Notes: generated from the letters alone by a model not told the origin. A DNA stretch of 64,000 nt from Streptomyces sp. NBC_00820 (GCF_036347055.1 NZ_CP108882.1:4754501-4818500), one strand, 5' to 3'. Shown: positions 18,498-29,688, counted from the stretch's first letter. Made by a program: numbers and translations.

Positions 18498-19972
18498 CCA
18501 CGGTCGGCTGGCTGCCCGCCCCCGCCGAGGAGCTCTTCGGCGCGGAGGCCACGGCCGAGGAGTCGTACGACGTCCTGACCGTGGACGTCCCGCCGTCTGC
18601 CTGGCTCACCGCCCTGGAGACGGCCCGTACGACACTGTCGTGCACCTACTTCGACTGGCTGAGCGCGGTCGACGAGCCGGGCACCGGTTTCCGCGTGTCC
18701 GCCCACGTCGTGGCCCTGCATCCGGTCCGCCGCCTGCTGGTGCGCACCACGGTCCCGCACGGGGCACCGGCCCTGCCGTCGGCCGTCGGCGTGTACGCGG
18801 GCGCGGCCTGGCACGAGCGCGAGACCCACGAGATGTTCGGGGTCGACTTCCAGGGCCACCCGGGGCTGGACCACCTCCTCCTCCCGGAGAACTTCGAGGG
18901 CCACCCCCTGCGCAAGGACTTCGTCCTCGCCGCCCGCGTCGCCAAGGCCTGGCCCGGCGCCAAGGAACCCGGCGAGTCCGAGCACGGCGGCCCCAAGCGC
19001 CGCCAGATGCTGCCTCCCGGCGTTCCCGACCCGAACGAGTGGGGCCCCCTCAAGGGCACCCTGCCCGCCGCCCCGGCCCGCCCGGCCCGGGGCGCGGGCC
19101 GCGCTGCCGGGGAACGCCCCGCACGCGCGGCGGCCGGCGAACGCCCGGTACGACGTGCCCGCACGACGGCGGAGGGCTCCGCGAGCCAGGCGGCCGACAC
19201 CGCGGCCGAGGCTGCTGCTGGAGCTGCTGGAGCTGCTGGAGCTGCTGGAGCTGCTGGAGCTGCTGGGACGCCTGGGGCGCCCGGGGATGCGGCGGCACCG
19301 GCCGGGACCGGAGCCGCCGCCCGGCCGCGCCGGACGCGAAGCGCGAGCGAGGGCTCGGCGAGCCAGACCGCCGGGCCGCCGCAGGGCGCGGAGGAGCGGA
19401 AGCCGGACGCGGCCGGGGGCGACGCCCCGCAGGCACCGGCGCCCGCGCCGGCACGCCCCCGACGGGCGCGCGGTGCCTCCGATGGCTCGGCCTCGCAGCG
19501 GGACCACGAGCCCGCGTCGGCCGAGCCCGCGTCGGCCGAGTCCGAGCCTGCGGCAACTGAGCCTGCGGTGAACGAGTCAGCGGTGACCGAGCCGAAGTCG
19601 GCCGAATCCGGGCCGACGGTGACGGAACCCGCGAAGGCCGAGCCGTCCGCCCCCGCCACTCCCGCCCGCCGGAGCACGGCTCCGCGCAGCTCGGACGCCC
19701 CGTGGCATCACGCGCGCCCGGCGTTCGAGCAACCGGAATCGACCCCGGAACCGGAAGCCGTACGTTCCGACGAACCTGTCACGGACGCCACGGGTGCCAC
19801 GGACGCCACGGGTGCCACGGGTGCCACGGAGCCCACGGAGCCCACGGAGCCCACGGACGCTCCCGGTACCCCCAAGCCCGTCGACAACCCCGGCCGCTCG
19901 GACCATCCCGAACCCCCCGAACAGCCCGAAAACCCCGACCACCCCGAACCCCCCACAGGAGGCCCGCAGTGA
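18494..19972 (+). CDS. nuoC: Complex I subunit C with very long disordered C-terminal tail
   Basis: A 492-residue protein. Residues ~1-165 are the NuoC (30-kDa) fold with the signature [20 protein letters not shown] and the motif [11 protein letters not shown]. The remaining ~320 residues are low complexity: Arg/Ala/Pro-rich, then an AAG(A) stretch coded by a 9-bp repeat (19215-19267), then GSASQ motifs three times, then Glu/Pro/Ala/Thr-rich, ending with a Thr/Pro/Glu/Asp run coded by 9-bp repeats (19785-19863). Typical NuoC is about 200-250 residues, so this one is twice the length. The tail does not resemble NuoD, so the missing nuoD is not fused here. ATGA-coupled to nuoB and GTGA-coupled to nuoH. 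Confidence 0.9.
   Translation: MTTVGWLPAPAEELFGAEATAEESYDVLTVDVPPSAWLTALETARTTLSCTYFDWLSAVDEPGTGFRVSAHVVALHPVRRLLVRTTVPHGAPALPSAVGVYAGAAWHERETHEMFGVDFQGHPGLDHLLLPENFEGHPLRKDFVLAARVAKAWPGAKEPGESEHGGPKRRQMLPPGVPDPNEWGPLKGTLPAAPARPARGAGRAAGERPARAAAGERPVRRARTTAEGSASQAADTAAEAAAGAAGAAGAAGAAGAAGTPGAPGDAAAPAGTGAAARPRRTRSASEGSASQTAGPPQGAEERKPDAAGGDAPQAPAPAPARPRRARGASDGSASQRDHEPASAEPASAESEPAATEPAVNESAVTEPKSAESGPTVTEPAKAEPSAPATPARRSTAPRSSDAPWHHARPAFEQPESTPEPEAVRSDEPVTDATGATDATGATGATEPTEPTEPTDAPGTPKPVDNPGRSDHPEPPEQPENPDHPEPPTGGPQ
19215..19267 (+). repeat. 9-bp microsatellite in nuoC tail
   Basis: Five perfect copies of CTGCTGGAG (19215-19259) and a partial sixth, coding an (A-G-A) run. A second set of 9-bp units (GACGCCACGGGTGCCACG type) lies at 19785-19863. 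Both are in frame, so unit gain or loss changes tail length without a frameshift. Confidence 0.9.
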
Positions 19973-20937
19973 ACGACGTGCTGGACGTCGCCCTGCGACT
20001 CCTGGTCGTGTTCGGCGTCTTCCTCACCTTCCCGCTGATCATCGGCCAGACCGAGCACAAGGTGATGGCCCACATGCAGGGCCGCCTCGGCCCGATGTAC
20101 GCGGGCGGCTTCCACGGCTGGGCGCAGCTCGTCGCCGACGGCGTGAAGTTCGCGCAGAAGGAGGACGTGGTCCCGGCCAACGCCGACCGCCGCGTCTTCC
20201 AGCTGGCCCCCGCCGTGGCCCTGCTGCCGTACCTGCTCGTGCTGCTCGCCATCCCGATCGGCCCGGGCGCGGGCGCGGTCGGCCAGGTCCTGGACGCGGG
20301 CATCTTCTTCGTGCTCGCGGTGATGGGCGTCGGCGTGCTCGGCTCGCTGATGGCCGGCTGGGCCAGCGCGAACAAGTTCTCCCTGCTCGGCGGCCTGCGC
20401 ACGGCCGCCCAGCTGCTCGCCTACGAGCTTCCGATGCTGCTCGCCGCGGCCTCCGTCGCCATGGCGGCCGGGACGGTCTCCCTCCCCGGCATCCTGCACG
20501 CCTTCCACTGGTGGTGGGTGCCCTGGCAGATCGTCGGCGCGCTGGTGTTCTTCGTGGCCGGTCTCGCGGAGCTGCAACGCCCGCCCTTCGACATGCCCGT
20601 CGCCGACTCGGAGATCATCTTCGGCGCGTACACCGAGTACACCGGCCTCAGGTTCGCCCTGTTCCTGCTCGCCGAGTACGCCGGCATCGTCGTCCTGTGC
20701 GGTCTGACCACCGTCCTCTTCCTGGGCGGCTGGCACGGTCCGTGGGGTGCCGACGGCCTGGGCTGGGTGTGGACCCTGCTGAAGACCGCGGTCCTCGCCT
20801 TCATCGTCATCTGGCTCCGCGTGACCTACCCCCGGCTGCGCGAGGACCAGCTCCAGAAGCTCTCCTGGACCCTCCTCGTCCCCCTCTCCCTCGCCCAGAT
20901 CGCCCTCACCGGCATCGTCAAGGTGGTGATCTCCTAA
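19969..20937 (+). CDS. nuoH: Complex I subunit H
   Basis: A 322-residue membrane subunit with about eight helices, the part of complex I that forms the quinone tunnel with B and D. Conserved segments [20 protein letters not shown] (residues ~25-45) and [13 protein letters not shown] and [13 protein letters not shown] are present. GTG at 19969, four-base overlap with the nuoC stop and GGAGG upstream, is the coupled start. Without a NuoD in this cluster the quinone site would need a partner encoded elsewhere. Confidence 0.94.
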   Translation: MNDVLDVALRLLVVFGVFLTFPLIIGQTEHKVMAHMQGRLGPMYAGGFHGWAQLVADGVKFAQKEDVVPANADRRVFQLAPAVALLPYLLVLLAIPIGPGAGAVGQVLDAGIFFVLAVMGVGVLGSLMAGWASANKFSLLGGLRTAAQLLAYELPMLLAAASVAMAAGTVSLPGILHAFHWWWVPWQIVGALVFFVAGLAELQRPPFDMPVADSEIIFGAYTEYTGLRFALFLLAEYAGIVVLCGLTTVLFLGGWHGPWGADGLGWVWTLLKTAVLAFIVIWLRVTYPRLREDQLQKLSWTLLVPLSLAQIALTGIVKVVIS

Positions 20938-20939
20938 CC

Positions 20940-21563
20940 ATGGCTCCCATCCCCGGCTCCGGCCTCGCCAAGGGCCTGGCCGTCACCCTGCGCACGATGA
21001 CGAAGAAGACGGTCACCGAGCAGTACCCGGACGTCCAGCCCGAACTGCCGCCCCGCACCCGCGGTGTGATCGGCCTGTTCGAGGAGAACTGCACGGTCTG
21101 CATGCTGTGCGCCCGTGAGTGCCCCGACTGGTGCATCTACATCGACTCCCACAAGGAGACGGTCCCGGCGGCCACCCCCGGCGGTCGCGAGCGCAGCCGC
21201 AACGTCCTCGACCGGTTCGCCATCGACTTCTCCCTGTGCATGTACTGCGGTATCTGCATCGAGGTCTGTCCCTTCGACGCCCTGTTCTGGTCCCCGGAGT
21301 TCGAGTACGCCGAGACCGACATCCTCGAACTCACCCACGAGCGCGACAAGCTCCGCGAGTGGATGTGGACCGTCCCGGCCCCGCCCGCCCTGGACCCCGG
21401 CGCGGAGGAGCCCAAGGAGATCGCCGCCGCCCGCAAGGCCGCCGAGAAGCTGGCCGCCGCGCAGGAAGCAGCCGCGCAGGAAGCCACCGCACAGACCGAG
21501 CCGCAGGAATCGCAGGAACCGCAGGAACCGCGGGAACCCAAGGAACAGGAGGGGGACTCGTGA
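20940..21563 (+). CDS. nuoI: Complex I subunit I (2x[4Fe-4S])
   Basis: A 207-residue ferredoxin-like subunit. Two CxxCxxCxxxC(P) sites: Cys51/54/57/61 and Cys100/103/106/110, the N6a/N6b clusters that carry electrons to N2. In a complex that lacks the E-F-G NADH module, this subunit is the natural entry point for ferredoxin. ATG at 20940 begins two bases after the nuoH stop. The last ~50 residues are Ala/Glu/Gln-rich with [13 protein letters not shown] repeats and are probably disordered. Confidence 0.94.
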   Translation: MAPIPGSGLAKGLAVTLRTMTKKTVTEQYPDVQPELPPRTRGVIGLFEENCTVCMLCARECPDWCIYIDSHKETVPAATPGGRERSRNVLDRFAIDFSLCMYCGICIEVCPFDALFWSPEFEYAETDILELTHERDKLREWMWTVPAPPALDPGAEEPKEIAAARKAAEKLAAAQEAAAQEATAQTEPQESQEPQEPREPKEQEGDS

Positions 21564-22207
21564 GCCTCGCCGCAGCACAGCACGGCTTCCTGTCCCCGAC
21601 CGGTGTCGAGATCGCCTTCCTGCTCGTCGGCCTCGTCACCTTCGGCGCCGCGCTCATCACCGTCACCACCCGGCAGCTGGTCCACGCCGCCCTGTGGCTG
21701 GTGGTCACGCTCGGCGGCCTGGCCGTCGAGTACCTCCTGCTCACCGCCGAGTTCATCGCCTGGGTGCAGGTACTCATCTACGTCGGCTCCGTCGTCGTCC
21801 TCCTCCTGTTCGGCCTGATGCTCACCAGGGCCCCGATCGGCCGCTCCCCGGACGCCGACTCCGGCAACCGCTGGGTCGCCCTCGGCGTCGCGGTCGTCGC
21901 CGCGGGCTGCCTGGTCTGGGTGGTCGTCGACGCCTTCCGCGCGACCTGGATCGACCTGAGCGGCCCGGCCGCCGGCTCCACCCGGGTCACCGGTCAGAGC
22001 CTGTTCCAGTACTGGGTGCTGCCCTTCGAGGCGCTCTCCGTCCTCCTCCTCGCGGCCCTGGTCGGCGCGATCGTCCTGTCCCGCAAGGCGAAGGCGGAAG
22101 CGGCCTCCGGCACCGCCGCGCCGACGGCGACCCCGGCCTCGCCGGCAACCCCGGTCGCCCCGGCCGGCCCCGTACCCACCCCCGGCGAGACGGAAGGCGC
22201 CCGCTGA
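21560..22207 (+). CDS. nuoJ: Complex I subunit J
   Basis: A 215-residue membrane subunit with five hydrophobic helices; the conserved segment [19 protein letters not shown] contains the pi-bulge helix typical of NuoJ. GTG at 21560 overlaps the nuoI stop (GTGA). The last ~45 residues are an Ala/Pro/Thr-rich tail. Confidence 0.92.
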   Translation: MSLAAAQHGFLSPTGVEIAFLLVGLVTFGAALITVTTRQLVHAALWLVVTLGGLAVEYLLLTAEFIAWVQVLIYVGSVVVLLLFGLMLTRAPIGRSPDADSGNRWVALGVAVVAAGCLVWVVVDAFRATWIDLSGPAAGSTRVTGQSLFQYWVLPFEALSVLLLAALVGAIVLSRKAKAEAASGTAAPTATPASPATPVAPAGPVPTPGETEGAR

Positions 22208-22584
22208 TGCACCTCGCCTACCCCGCCGTCCTCTCCGCCCTCCTCTTCTGCACCGGCCTGTACGGCGTCCTCGCCCGCCGCAACGCGATCCTGGTCCTGA
22301 TGTCGGTCGAGCTGATGCTCAACGCCGTCAACCTCAACCTGGTCGCCTTCGACGTCTGGCTCAGCCACGCCGCCCAGGACACCCTGCACTCCGGCCAGGC
22401 GCTGACCCTGTTCACCATCACCATCGCCGCCGCCGAGATCGGCATCGGCCTCGCGATCGTGCTCGCCGTGTACCGCAACCGCGGCACCTCCGACATCGAC
22501 AAGCTCCGCGACACCGCCGAGGGCCCCGCGGCCGGCCCCGACACCGACGCCCCCGGGGCCGAGAAGGCTGAGGCCACCGCGTGA
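22207..22584 (+). CDS. nuoK: Complex I subunit K
   Basis: A 125-residue membrane subunit with three helices. The two intramembrane Glu residues of the NuoK channel appear in [16 protein letters not shown] and [14 protein letters not shown] at 22207 overlaps the nuoJ stop by one base. The C-terminal ~30 residues are acidic and Ala-rich. Confidence 0.94.
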   Translation: MHLAYPAVLSALLFCTGLYGVLARRNAILVLMSVELMLNAVNLNLVAFDVWLSHAAQDTLHSGQALTLFTITIAAAEIGIGLAIVLAVYRNRGTSDIDKLRDTAEGPAAGPDTDAPGAEKAEATA

Positions 22585-24602
22585 CCACGACCACCCTCGC
22601 CGTCCTCGTCCCCGTCCTGCCCTTCCTGGGCGCCGCGGCCGGCCTGCTCCTGGGCCGAACCGCGCCCGGACTCGTCCGCCCGCTCGCCGTACTCCCGGCC
22701 CTGGCCTCCCTGGTGCTGGCCGCACTGGTCGCCGTACGCCAGGGCGGCGGCCGGGCCATCGACGCCCACACGCTGCTGACGCCCACCGGCTCGGTCCCGG
22801 TCGACCTGGCCCTGCACATCGACGGCTTCGCCGCGCTCGTCGCCGTCCTGGTCGCCTTCGTCGCGACCTGCGTGCAGGTCTACTCGACGGGCTACCTGCG
22901 CGACGACCCGCGCTACCCCTCCTACGCGGCCCTCGTCTCCCTGTTCACCTCCGCGATGCTCCTCGTCGTCTACTCGGGCGACCTGATGGTGCTGCTGGTC
23001 GGCTGGGAGGTCATGGGCATCTGCTCCTACTTCCTGGTCGGCCACTACTGGGAGACCCCGGAGGCCCGCGCCGCCTCCATCAAGGCCTTCCTGGTCACCA
23101 AGCTCGGCGACGTGCCGTTCCTCATCGGCCTGTTCGCCCTCGGCACCGACGCCGGGTCCTTCCGCATCACCCGGATCCTCGGCGCCGTGGCGAGCGGCGG
23201 ACTGCACCACCCGACCCTCATCGCCCTGCTGCTCCTCGCGGGTGTGGCCGGCAAGTCGGCCCAGTTCCCGCTGCACACCTGGCTCCCGGACGCCATGGCG
23301 GGCCCGACGCCCGTCTCGGCGCTGATCCACGCGGCGACCATGGTCGCCGCCGGTGTCTACTTCGTCGCGCGCCTCCTCCCGGTCTTCGAGGCCTCCCAGG
23401 CCGCGATGGTCGTCCTCGCCGTGATGGCCGCCGTCACGATGATCGGCTCCGGCCTCGCCGCCCTCGCCCAGGACGACATCAAGCGCGTCCTCGCCTACTC
23501 GACGATCGGCCAGCTCGGCTACATGACGGGCGCCCTCGCCGTCGGCGACCGCGGCGCCGCCGTCTTCCACCTCCTGTCGCACGGCGCCTTCAAGGCGCTG
23601 CTGTTCCTCGCCGCCGGCGTGGTCATCCACGCCTCCGGCACCAACTCGCTGGCCGCCATGTCCCGGATGAGTCACCTGCGCGACCGCATCCCGGACGCCT
23701 ACTGGACGATGACCGTGGCGCTGCTCGCGCTCGCCGCGATCCCGCCCTTCAGCGGCTTCTTCTCCAAGGAGTCCGTCCTCGGCGCCGCCGAACACGTCGC
23801 CGACGGCCACACCGACCACGCGCCCGGCGCGGCGGGCTGGATCGTCCTGGTCGCGGGGCTGCTCACCGCCCTGCTCACCGCCGCGTACGCCACCCGGCTG
23901 TGGCTGCTGGCCTTCCGCGGCCGGGGCGCCGAAGCCCCCGATCACGGTCGTCAGCCCCTGTCCATGACCGTGGTGCTGTGGGTGCTCGCCGTGCCGTCCC
24001 TGGCCTTCGGCGGCCTCGCCTACCGCTCGCTGCCCGGCTGGTTCGACGGCGTGGCCCTGGCCCCGACACTCCTCACCTCCATCCTCGGCACCGGCCTCGC
24101 CCTGGTCGGAGGCCTGCTCACCTACGGCACCTGGCAGCGCACCCGGGCGCTCGCCGCCCGCGTCGCGGCGGCCCCCGCGCCCTCCTTCGAGTGGGAGCAC
24201 CTCCAGGGCGAGGCGGCCGCGCACCCTGAGGGCGACGCGAGCCTGGTCGAGGCGCACGCCCTCGCCGAGCGGGAGCCGACCTACCCCGGCCTCGCTCACG
24301 CGCCCGACCCCGGCCGGCTGCTGCTCGGCCCGCTGTACCGGCCCGCGGCCGCCGGCTTCCACCTGGACGCCGTGTACGCCGCGCTGTTCGTCCGCCCGGT
24401 CCTCGCCGGCGCGAGCCTCGTCCGGTTCCTCGACCGCGAGGTCGTCGACACCTACGTACGCGGCGCGGCCGCGCTGCCCCGGGTGCTCGGAGCCGCCGTA
24501 CGGCGGGCCCAGACCGGCAATGTCCAGACCTATGTGAGCGCGCTGCTCGCCGGCACCGTCGTCCTGACGGTCGCCGTCCTCCTCTTCGCCTCAGGAGCGT
24601 GA
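22581..24602 (+). CDS. nuoL: Complex I antiporter-like subunit L
   Basis: A 673-residue proton-translocating subunit with about 14-16 helices. Conserved features include [18 protein letters not shown] (with the Glu), [24 protein letters not shown] (about 240-260), and [18 protein letters not shown]. The C-terminal lateral-helix region is present (~residues 500-673), though with a cytosolic insertion around 540-590 that is Glu/Ala-rich. GTG at 22581 overlaps the nuoK stop. Confidence 0.94.
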   Translation: MTTTTLAVLVPVLPFLGAAAGLLLGRTAPGLVRPLAVLPALASLVLAALVAVRQGGGRAIDAHTLLTPTGSVPVDLALHIDGFAALVAVLVAFVATCVQVYSTGYLRDDPRYPSYAALVSLFTSAMLLVVYSGDLMVLLVGWEVMGICSYFLVGHYWETPEARAASIKAFLVTKLGDVPFLIGLFALGTDAGSFRITRILGAVASGGLHHPTLIALLLLAGVAGKSAQFPLHTWLPDAMAGPTPVSALIHAATMVAAGVYFVARLLPVFEASQAAMVVLAVMAAVTMIGSGLAALAQDDIKRVLAYSTIGQLGYMTGALAVGDRGAAVFHLLSHGAFKALLFLAAGVVIHASGTNSLAAMSRMSHLRDRIPDAYWTMTVALLALAAIPPFSGFFSKESVLGAAEHVADGHTDHAPGAAGWIVLVAGLLTALLTAAYATRLWLLAFRGRGAEAPDHGRQPLSMTVVLWVLAVPSLAFGGLAYRSLPGWFDGVALAPTLLTSILGTGLALVGGLLTYGTWQRTRALAARVAAAPAPSFEWEHLQGEAAAHPEGDASLVEAHALAEREPTYPGLAHAPDPGRLLLGPLYRPAAAGFHLDAVYAALFVRPVLAGASLVRFLDREVVDTYVRGAAALPRVLGAAVRRAQTGNVQTYVSALLAGTVVLTVAVLLFASGA

Positions 24603-24608
24603 GCAGGC

Positions 24609-26183
24609 GTGATCGATATCAACGAGTCAGTGATGCAGTTCCTTCTGGCATTCGTCGTCGTCGGCCCGCTCCTCGGTGCCGCCGCCGCTCTCCTGCCCGC
24701 CCCGCCCGGACTGAAGGGGAAGTCGCCCGAGCAGGCCGTCCTGCGGCACGGCGTGACCGTGACCGGCGTGATCCTCATCGCCGCGATCGTCCTCGCGCTC
24801 GGCTTCGACCACGACCATCCGTCGAGGATGCAGGCCCAGACCGACATCAGCTGGATCCCCGCACTCGACGTGCGCATCCACCTCGGCGTCGACGGCATCT
24901 CCCTCCCCCTTCTGGTCCTGACCGCGCTGCTGACCTTCCTCTGCGCGCTCTACTCGTACTTCAAGCCGCCCACGGGCCCGTCCCCGAAGGCCTTCGTCGC
25001 GCTGGTGCTCCTGCTCGAGTGCGGCACCCTCGCGACCTTCGCCGTCCTCGACCTGCTGCTGTTCTTCCTCGCGTTCGAGACGGTGCTCATCCCGATGTAC
25101 TTCCTCATCGCCCGCTGGGGCGGCGCGAGACGGACCCGGGCCGCCTGGAAGTTCATCCTCTTCACCCTGCTCGGCTCCGTCGTCATGCTGCTCGGCCTGC
25201 TCCTGATCGGGATCAAGGCGGGCACGTTCGACATGGTGGCACTCGCCACTGACAACGGCCGGTCACTGACCGCGTCCGTGCAGGTCATCGCAGTTCTGGC
25301 GATCGGGATCGGGCTCGCCGTCAAGACCCCGATGTGGCCGCTGCACAGCTGGCTGCCCGAGGCCCACACCGCCGCCCCGACCGTCGGCTCCGTGCTGCTG
25401 GCCGGCGTGCTGCTGAAGATGGGCACGTACGGGTTCGTCCGGATCCTGCTGCCGATCGCGCCGCACGGCTTCCACACCTTCGCGCCGTACCTCGCCGCGT
25501 TCGCCGTCGTCGGGATCATCTACGGATCGCTGGCCTGCCTGGCGCTCGTCAGGCGCGGCGCGAACGGCGACCTGAAGCGGCTCATCGCCTACTCCTCCGT
25601 CGGCCACATGGGCTTCGTCCTGCTGGGCATCGCCACCATGACCCCGACCGGCGTGAACGGCGCCCTGTTCGCCAACATCGCCCACGGCCTCATCACCGGC
25701 CTCCTGTTCTTCCTGGTCGGAGCCCTGAAGGACCGCACCGGCAGCACCGACCTGGACACGCTCGCGCAGGAGACCGGAGCCGCCCTGTACGGCAGGGCCC
25801 CCCGCTTCGGCGGCCTCCTCGCCTTCGCCGCCGTGGCCTCGCTCGGCCTGCCCGGCCTCGCCGGGTTCTGGGGCGAGATGCTGGCCCTGTTCGGCGCGTT
25901 CAAGCCCGCTCCCGACCTCAGCCGCCCGGCCTTCCTCACCTTCATGGCCATCGGCGCCTTCGGCACCCTGCTGACCGCCGCCTACATGCTCGCCGTGGTC
26001 CGCCGCGTCTGCATGGGCGCCGTACCCGAGGACACGCCGGAACTCGCCGACGTACGCGGCTACGAGCTCGCGGCCTGGACCCCGCTCGCCGTCCTCACCG
26101 TCGTCGCCGGACTGTGGCCGAGGGCGCTGCTCGGCCTGACCGACCCGGCCGTGCACCAGCTCCTCGCAGGAGGCTCCCGATGA
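24609..26183 (+). CDS. nuoM: Complex I antiporter-like subunit M
   Basis: A 524-residue membrane subunit with about 14 helices. Family segments: LAFETVLIPMYFLIARWG (channel Glu), KTPMWPLHSWLPEAHTAAPTVGSVLLAG and DLKRLIAYSSVGHMGFVLLG. GTG at 24609 lies six bases after the nuoL stop. Proton channel residues look intact. Confidence 0.94.
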   Translation: MIDINESVMQFLLAFVVVGPLLGAAAALLPAPPGLKGKSPEQAVLRHGVTVTGVILIAAIVLALGFDHDHPSRMQAQTDISWIPALDVRIHLGVDGISLPLLVLTALLTFLCALYSYFKPPTGPSPKAFVALVLLLECGTLATFAVLDLLLFFLAFETVLIPMYFLIARWGGARRTRAAWKFILFTLLGSVVMLLGLLLIGIKAGTFDMVALATDNGRSLTASVQVIAVLAIGIGLAVKTPMWPLHSWLPEAHTAAPTVGSVLLAGVLLKMGTYGFVRILLPIAPHGFHTFAPYLAAFAVVGIIYGSLACLALVRRGANGDLKRLIAYSSVGHMGFVLLGIATMTPTGVNGALFANIAHGLITGLLFFLVGALKDRTGSTDLDTLAQETGAALYGRAPRFGGLLAFAAVASLGLPGLAGFWGEMLALFGAFKPAPDLSRPAFLTFMAIGAFGTLLTAAYMLAVVRRVCMGAVPEDTPELADVRGYELAAWTPLAVLTVVAGLWPRALLGLTDPAVHQLLAGGSR

Positions 26184-27799
26184 GCGCCCTGGGCCACTCC
26201 ATGACCCAGCACCTGTTCTCGTACCTGGCCCAGTCGACGCTCGAGTCGGGAGCCCACCACGTGATCCACTCCGTGGCCCAGTCGCCGGCCCAGTCGCTGG
26301 TCCAGTCCGTCGACTGGCTCGCCGTCGCCCCGCCCGTCATCGCCGCGGTCGTCGGACTCGCGGTACTGGTCGCCGACCTGTTCCTGCCCGAGGCGCGCAA
26401 GCCCGTCCTCGGCTGGATCTCCGTGGCAGGGCTGGCCGCCGCCGCGCTGATGCTGCTGCCCCTCCTGGACGGGAACCGCAGCACCTTCTGCGTGACCGGC
26501 ACCGGCACCGGCACCACGCGCGCGTGCAGCTACACCGCCGACCACTTCACCCTGGTCATCCAGTTCCTCGTCCTCGGCGGCGCCCTCCTCGCCGCCCTGC
26601 TGTCGGTGACGAACCTCAAGGACGAGCACCGCCGCGTCCCGACGGGGGAGTTCTGGTTCCTGCTGCTCCAGTCCGCGGCCGGCGCCGCCCTGCTGCCCGC
26701 CTCCCGCGACCTGGCCACCCTGATCGTCGCCCTGGAGGTCACCACCCTCCCCGCCTTCGCCCTCGTCGGCATCCGGCACGGCGACAAGCGGTCCTCCGAG
26801 GCGGCCCTGAAGTTCTTCCTGTCCTCGGTCACCGCCACCGCGGTGAGCCTGCTGGGCATCAGCTTCGTCTACGCCACCACCGGCACCCTCTACCTCACCC
26901 AGGTCGCCCAGCGCGTCCAGCACGTCGACGGCCAGTTCCACACCCTGGCCCAGACCGGCGTCGTCCTCACCCTCGTCGGCTTCGCCTTCAAGGTGGCCGC
27001 CGTCCCCTTCCACTTCTGGGTCCCCGACACCTACGTGGGCGCCCCGCTGCCCGTCGCCGCCTACCTGTCGGTCGTCGGCAAGGCGGCCGGCTTCTCCGGC
27101 CTGATCCTCGTCACCGTCGTCGCCTTCCCGTCGTACGCCGACGTGTGGGGGCCCGCGCTCGCCGTGCTGGCCGCGCTGACCATGACCGTCGGCAACGTCG
27201 GCGCCCTGCGCCAGCAGTCCACGCGCGCGTACAGCGCCGTACGGCTGCTCGCCTGGTCCTCCGTCGGCCAGGCCGGCTACCTGCTGGTACCGATCGCCGC
27301 CGCCGGCTACACCAAGGACGCCGACAAGGCGATCGGCTCCACCGTCGCGTACGCCCTCATGTACGCCGTCGTGAACCTCGGCGCCTTCGCGGTGGCCGCC
27401 CTGGTGGGCCGTACGAAGTCCCTGAACCGGGTCAGCGACTACCGGGGCCTGTACGCCACGAACCCCGTGACCGCCGTCCTCATGGCCTTCTTCCTGCTGT
27501 GCCTGGCCGGGCTGCCCCCGGGCGTCATCGGACTGTTCGCCAAGGTCACCGTGTTCTCGGCCGCCGTCGACGCGGGCCTCGGCTGGCTCGCCGTCGTCAT
27601 GGCCGTCAACGTCGTCATCGCCCTGTACTACTACCTCCAGTGGACGGCCCTGCTCTTCCGCGCCCCCGAGGGCGAACCCGCCCGGCACCGGGTCCCGGCG
27701 CCCCTCACCGCCGCGCTCGCCCTGACCGGCGTCCTCGGCGTGGCGCTCTCCGTCGCGCCCCAGCTGGTCCTGGGCTTCGCCGCCACCGGCCTGTTCTGA
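26180..27799 (+). CDS. nuoN: Complex I antiporter-like subunit N
   Basis: A 539-residue membrane subunit with about 14 helices, the third antiporter-like subunit. Signature segments EVTTLPAFALVGIRHGDKRSSEAALKFFLSS and VPFHFWVPDTYVGAPLPVAAY and LLAWSSVGQAGYLL. The first ~45 residues contain a Ser/Gln-rich AQS/VQS repeat before the first helix, an unusual addition. ATG at 26180 overlaps the nuoM stop (ATGA) and follows AGGAGGCTCCCG. Last gene of the cluster. Confidence 0.94.
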   Translation: MSALGHSMTQHLFSYLAQSTLESGAHHVIHSVAQSPAQSLVQSVDWLAVAPPVIAAVVGLAVLVADLFLPEARKPVLGWISVAGLAAAALMLLPLLDGNRSTFCVTGTGTGTTRACSYTADHFTLVIQFLVLGGALLAALLSVTNLKDEHRRVPTGEFWFLLLQSAAGAALLPASRDLATLIVALEVTTLPAFALVGIRHGDKRSSEAALKFFLSSVTATAVSLLGISFVYATTGTLYLTQVAQRVQHVDGQFHTLAQTGVVLTLVGFAFKVAAVPFHFWVPDTYVGAPLPVAAYLSVVGKAAGFSGLILVTVVAFPSYADVWGPALAVLAALTMTVGNVGALRQQSTRAYSAVRLLAWSSVGQAGYLLVPIAAAGYTKDADKAIGSTVAYALMYAVVNLGAFAVAALVGRTKSLNRVSDYRGLYATNPVTAVLMAFFLLCLAGLPPGVIGLFAKVTVFSAAVDAGLGWLAVVMAVNVVIALYYYLQWTALLFRAPEGEPARHRVPAPLTAALALTGVLGVALSVAPQLVLGFAATGLF

Positions 27800-28031
27800 G
27801 GCCGGCACGGCCGCGGCCGTACGGCTCTGGCGGTGCACCCGTGCGGCTCTGACAGCGACCCGTACCGCCCCGACGGCCGTGTCCGCACGGTCGTAAGCGC
27901 ACGTCACCCGCACGGCGGCCCCGTGCCGCCGCGGGCAGCGGGGAACTCGCGGCCGCCGCCTGGCGTTGACCAGAGCGGGAGGTTCCACTGGACCAAAGGG
28001 TCCCCTGCCGCACGACTTGGAGGGCGCAACA

Positions 28032-28895
28032 GTGCACCGCCGGCACAACGGGCTCAGGACCGCCGTACTCCTCGGGGGACTGTCCGCACTCATCATCGTC
28101 ATCGGCAGCTTCTTCGGCCGTACCGGGCTGATCGTCGCCGTAGTGATCGCGCTCGGCACGAACGCGTACGCGTACTGGAACAGCGACAAGCTGGCGCTAC
28201 GCGCGATGCGCGCCCGCCCGGTCAGCGAGTTCGAGGCCCCGGAGCTGTACCGCATGGTCCGCGAGCTGTCCACGCAGGCCCGCCAGCCCATGCCGCGCCT
28301 GTACATCTCCCCGACGGAGGCGCCCAACGCCTTCGCCACGGGCCGCAACCCGCGCAACGCCGCCGTGTGCTGCACGGAGGGCATCCTGCGCCTGCTCGAC
28401 GAGCGTGAGCTGCGCGGAGTCATCGGCCATGAGCTGAGCCATGTCTACAACCGCGACATCCTCATCTCGTCCGTCGCCGGCGCCCTCGCCTCGGTGATCA
28501 TGTTCCTGGTCAACTTCGCCTGGCTGATCCCGGTCGGCCGCTCGGACGACGACGACGGCCCCGGCCTGCTCGGCATGCTCCTGATCATGATCCTCGGTCC
28601 GCTCGCCGCCACCCTGATCCAGCTGGCCATCAGCCGCTCCAGGGAGTACGAGGCGGACGCCTCGGGCGCCCAGCTCACCGGCGATCCGCTCGCTCTCGCC
28701 GGCGCCCTGCGCAAGCTGGAGATCGGCACCAAGCAGCTTCCGCTGCCCCCCGAGCCCCGCATCGAGACCGCGAGCCACATGATGATCGCGAACCCGTTCC
28801 GTCCCGGCCAGGGCCTGACCAAGATGTTCTCCACCCATCCGCCCATGGCGGAACGTATCGCCCGCCTGGAGAAGATGGCAGGCCGGAACCGGTGA
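28032..28895 (+). CDS. htpX: HtpX-type membrane zinc metalloprotease
   Basis: A 287-residue protease. Two N-terminal hydrophobic helices (residues ~9-45), zinc site HELSH at 133-137 with the downstream Glu in [10 protein letters not shown], then two more helices after the active site (about 146-205). The active site faces the cytosol. It should clear misfolded membrane proteins. GTG at 28032 chosen, with GGAGGGCGCAACA as ribosome site. It is alone on a 230-bp leader after nuoN; a terminator follows at 28928. Confidence 0.92.
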   Translation: MHRRHNGLRTAVLLGGLSALIIVIGSFFGRTGLIVAVVIALGTNAYAYWNSDKLALRAMRARPVSEFEAPELYRMVRELSTQARQPMPRLYISPTEAPNAFATGRNPRNAAVCCTEGILRLLDERELRGVIGHELSHVYNRDILISSVAGALASVIMFLVNFAWLIPVGRSDDDDGPGLLGMLLIMILGPLAATLIQLAISRSREYEADASGAQLTGDPLALAGALRKLEIGTKQLPLPPEPRIETASHMMIANPFRPGQGLTKMFSTHPPMAERIARLEKMAGRNR

Positions 28896-28927
28896 AGACC
28901 GCCCTGAACCCGCTCTGAACCCGTCCT

Positions 28928-28959
28928 GAAGGCCGTCCGACTCGCTCCGGGCGGCCTTC
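28928..28959 (+). terminator. Terminator of htpX
   Basis: A 12-bp stem with one G-T pair (GAAGGCCGTCCG / CGGGCGGCCTTC), 33 bp past the htpX stop and directly before the end of the convergent yccF-like gene. Confidence 0.7.
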
Positions 28960-28987
28960 GGCCGTTCCGTGCCCGTCATCGCCTGGT

Positions 28988-29389
28988 TCAGCGTCCGCCG
29001 AACCCCTCGTCGCTCGGCACGACCTCACGTCCCAGGGGCATGAGGGAGATCGGAATCAGTTTGAGGTTCGCCCAGCCGAAGGGGATCCCGATGACCGACA
29101 GGAACAGCGGGATGCTGGTGACGAGGTGGCCGATGGCGAGCCACCACCCCGCGACGATGATCCAGATCACGTTGCCGATCAACGAACCCGCTCCGGCGTC
29201 CGGCTTCGGGACCGTCGTACGCCCGAAGGGCCAGAGCACGTAGCCGGCGATCCGCAGCGAGGCGATGCCGAACGGGATCGTGATGATCAGGACGAAGCAG
29301 ATCAGCGCGGCCAACGTGTAGGCGAGCGCCATCCAGATCCCGCAGAAGACCAACCACAGGATGTTGAGGATCAGGCTGACGATTTTCAT
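28988..29389 (-). CDS. YccF-family inner membrane protein
   Basis: A 133-residue protein with four hydrophobic helices arranged in two similar halves (LWLVFCGIWMALAYTLAAL and IWIIVAGWWLAIGHLVTSI), each followed by the IPFG motif. This is the YccF/DUF307 duplication. Function is unknown. ATG at 29389 is chosen over longer frames because the family starts there; GGGGAAG lies upstream. Divergent from the GlsB-like gene. Confidence 0.85.
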   Translation of the reverse strand: MKIVSLILNILWLVFCGIWMALAYTLAALICFVLIITIPFGIASLRIAGYVLWPFGRTTVPKPDAGAGSLIGNVIWIIVAGWWLAIGHLVTSIPLFLSVIGIPFGWANLKLIPISLMPLGREVVPSDEGFGGR

Positions 29390-29688
29390 GATCGCTTCCC
29401 CTTCGCGGGTGACGCCCATGCGCGGCTTCACCGGCCAGTATCCGGTGCCCGGGTGCGAAGCGGAACCGCAGAGGGTCCACGGGAGGGCCGTGAGCGCGGG
29501 GAAGTGATCCCGCGGCGGCTGCGGGACGGGCGCCGCAACCACGTGGCGGCCCCCGGGCGTCCTCTTCGGCAGTACGGCCTCAGCCGTACGGCACGAACGG
29601 GCACGCGACGGACAGCCGGTCTCCGGTCTTCACGGAATTCTCAGCGACCGGCCCGTGCGGGCCCAGCACGGGAGGGCAGGTTCACGGC

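Noticed and set aside
17790..19972. NuoD fused to NuoC
   Set aside because: The ~320-residue tail of NuoC has no NuoD motif and is composed of repeats.
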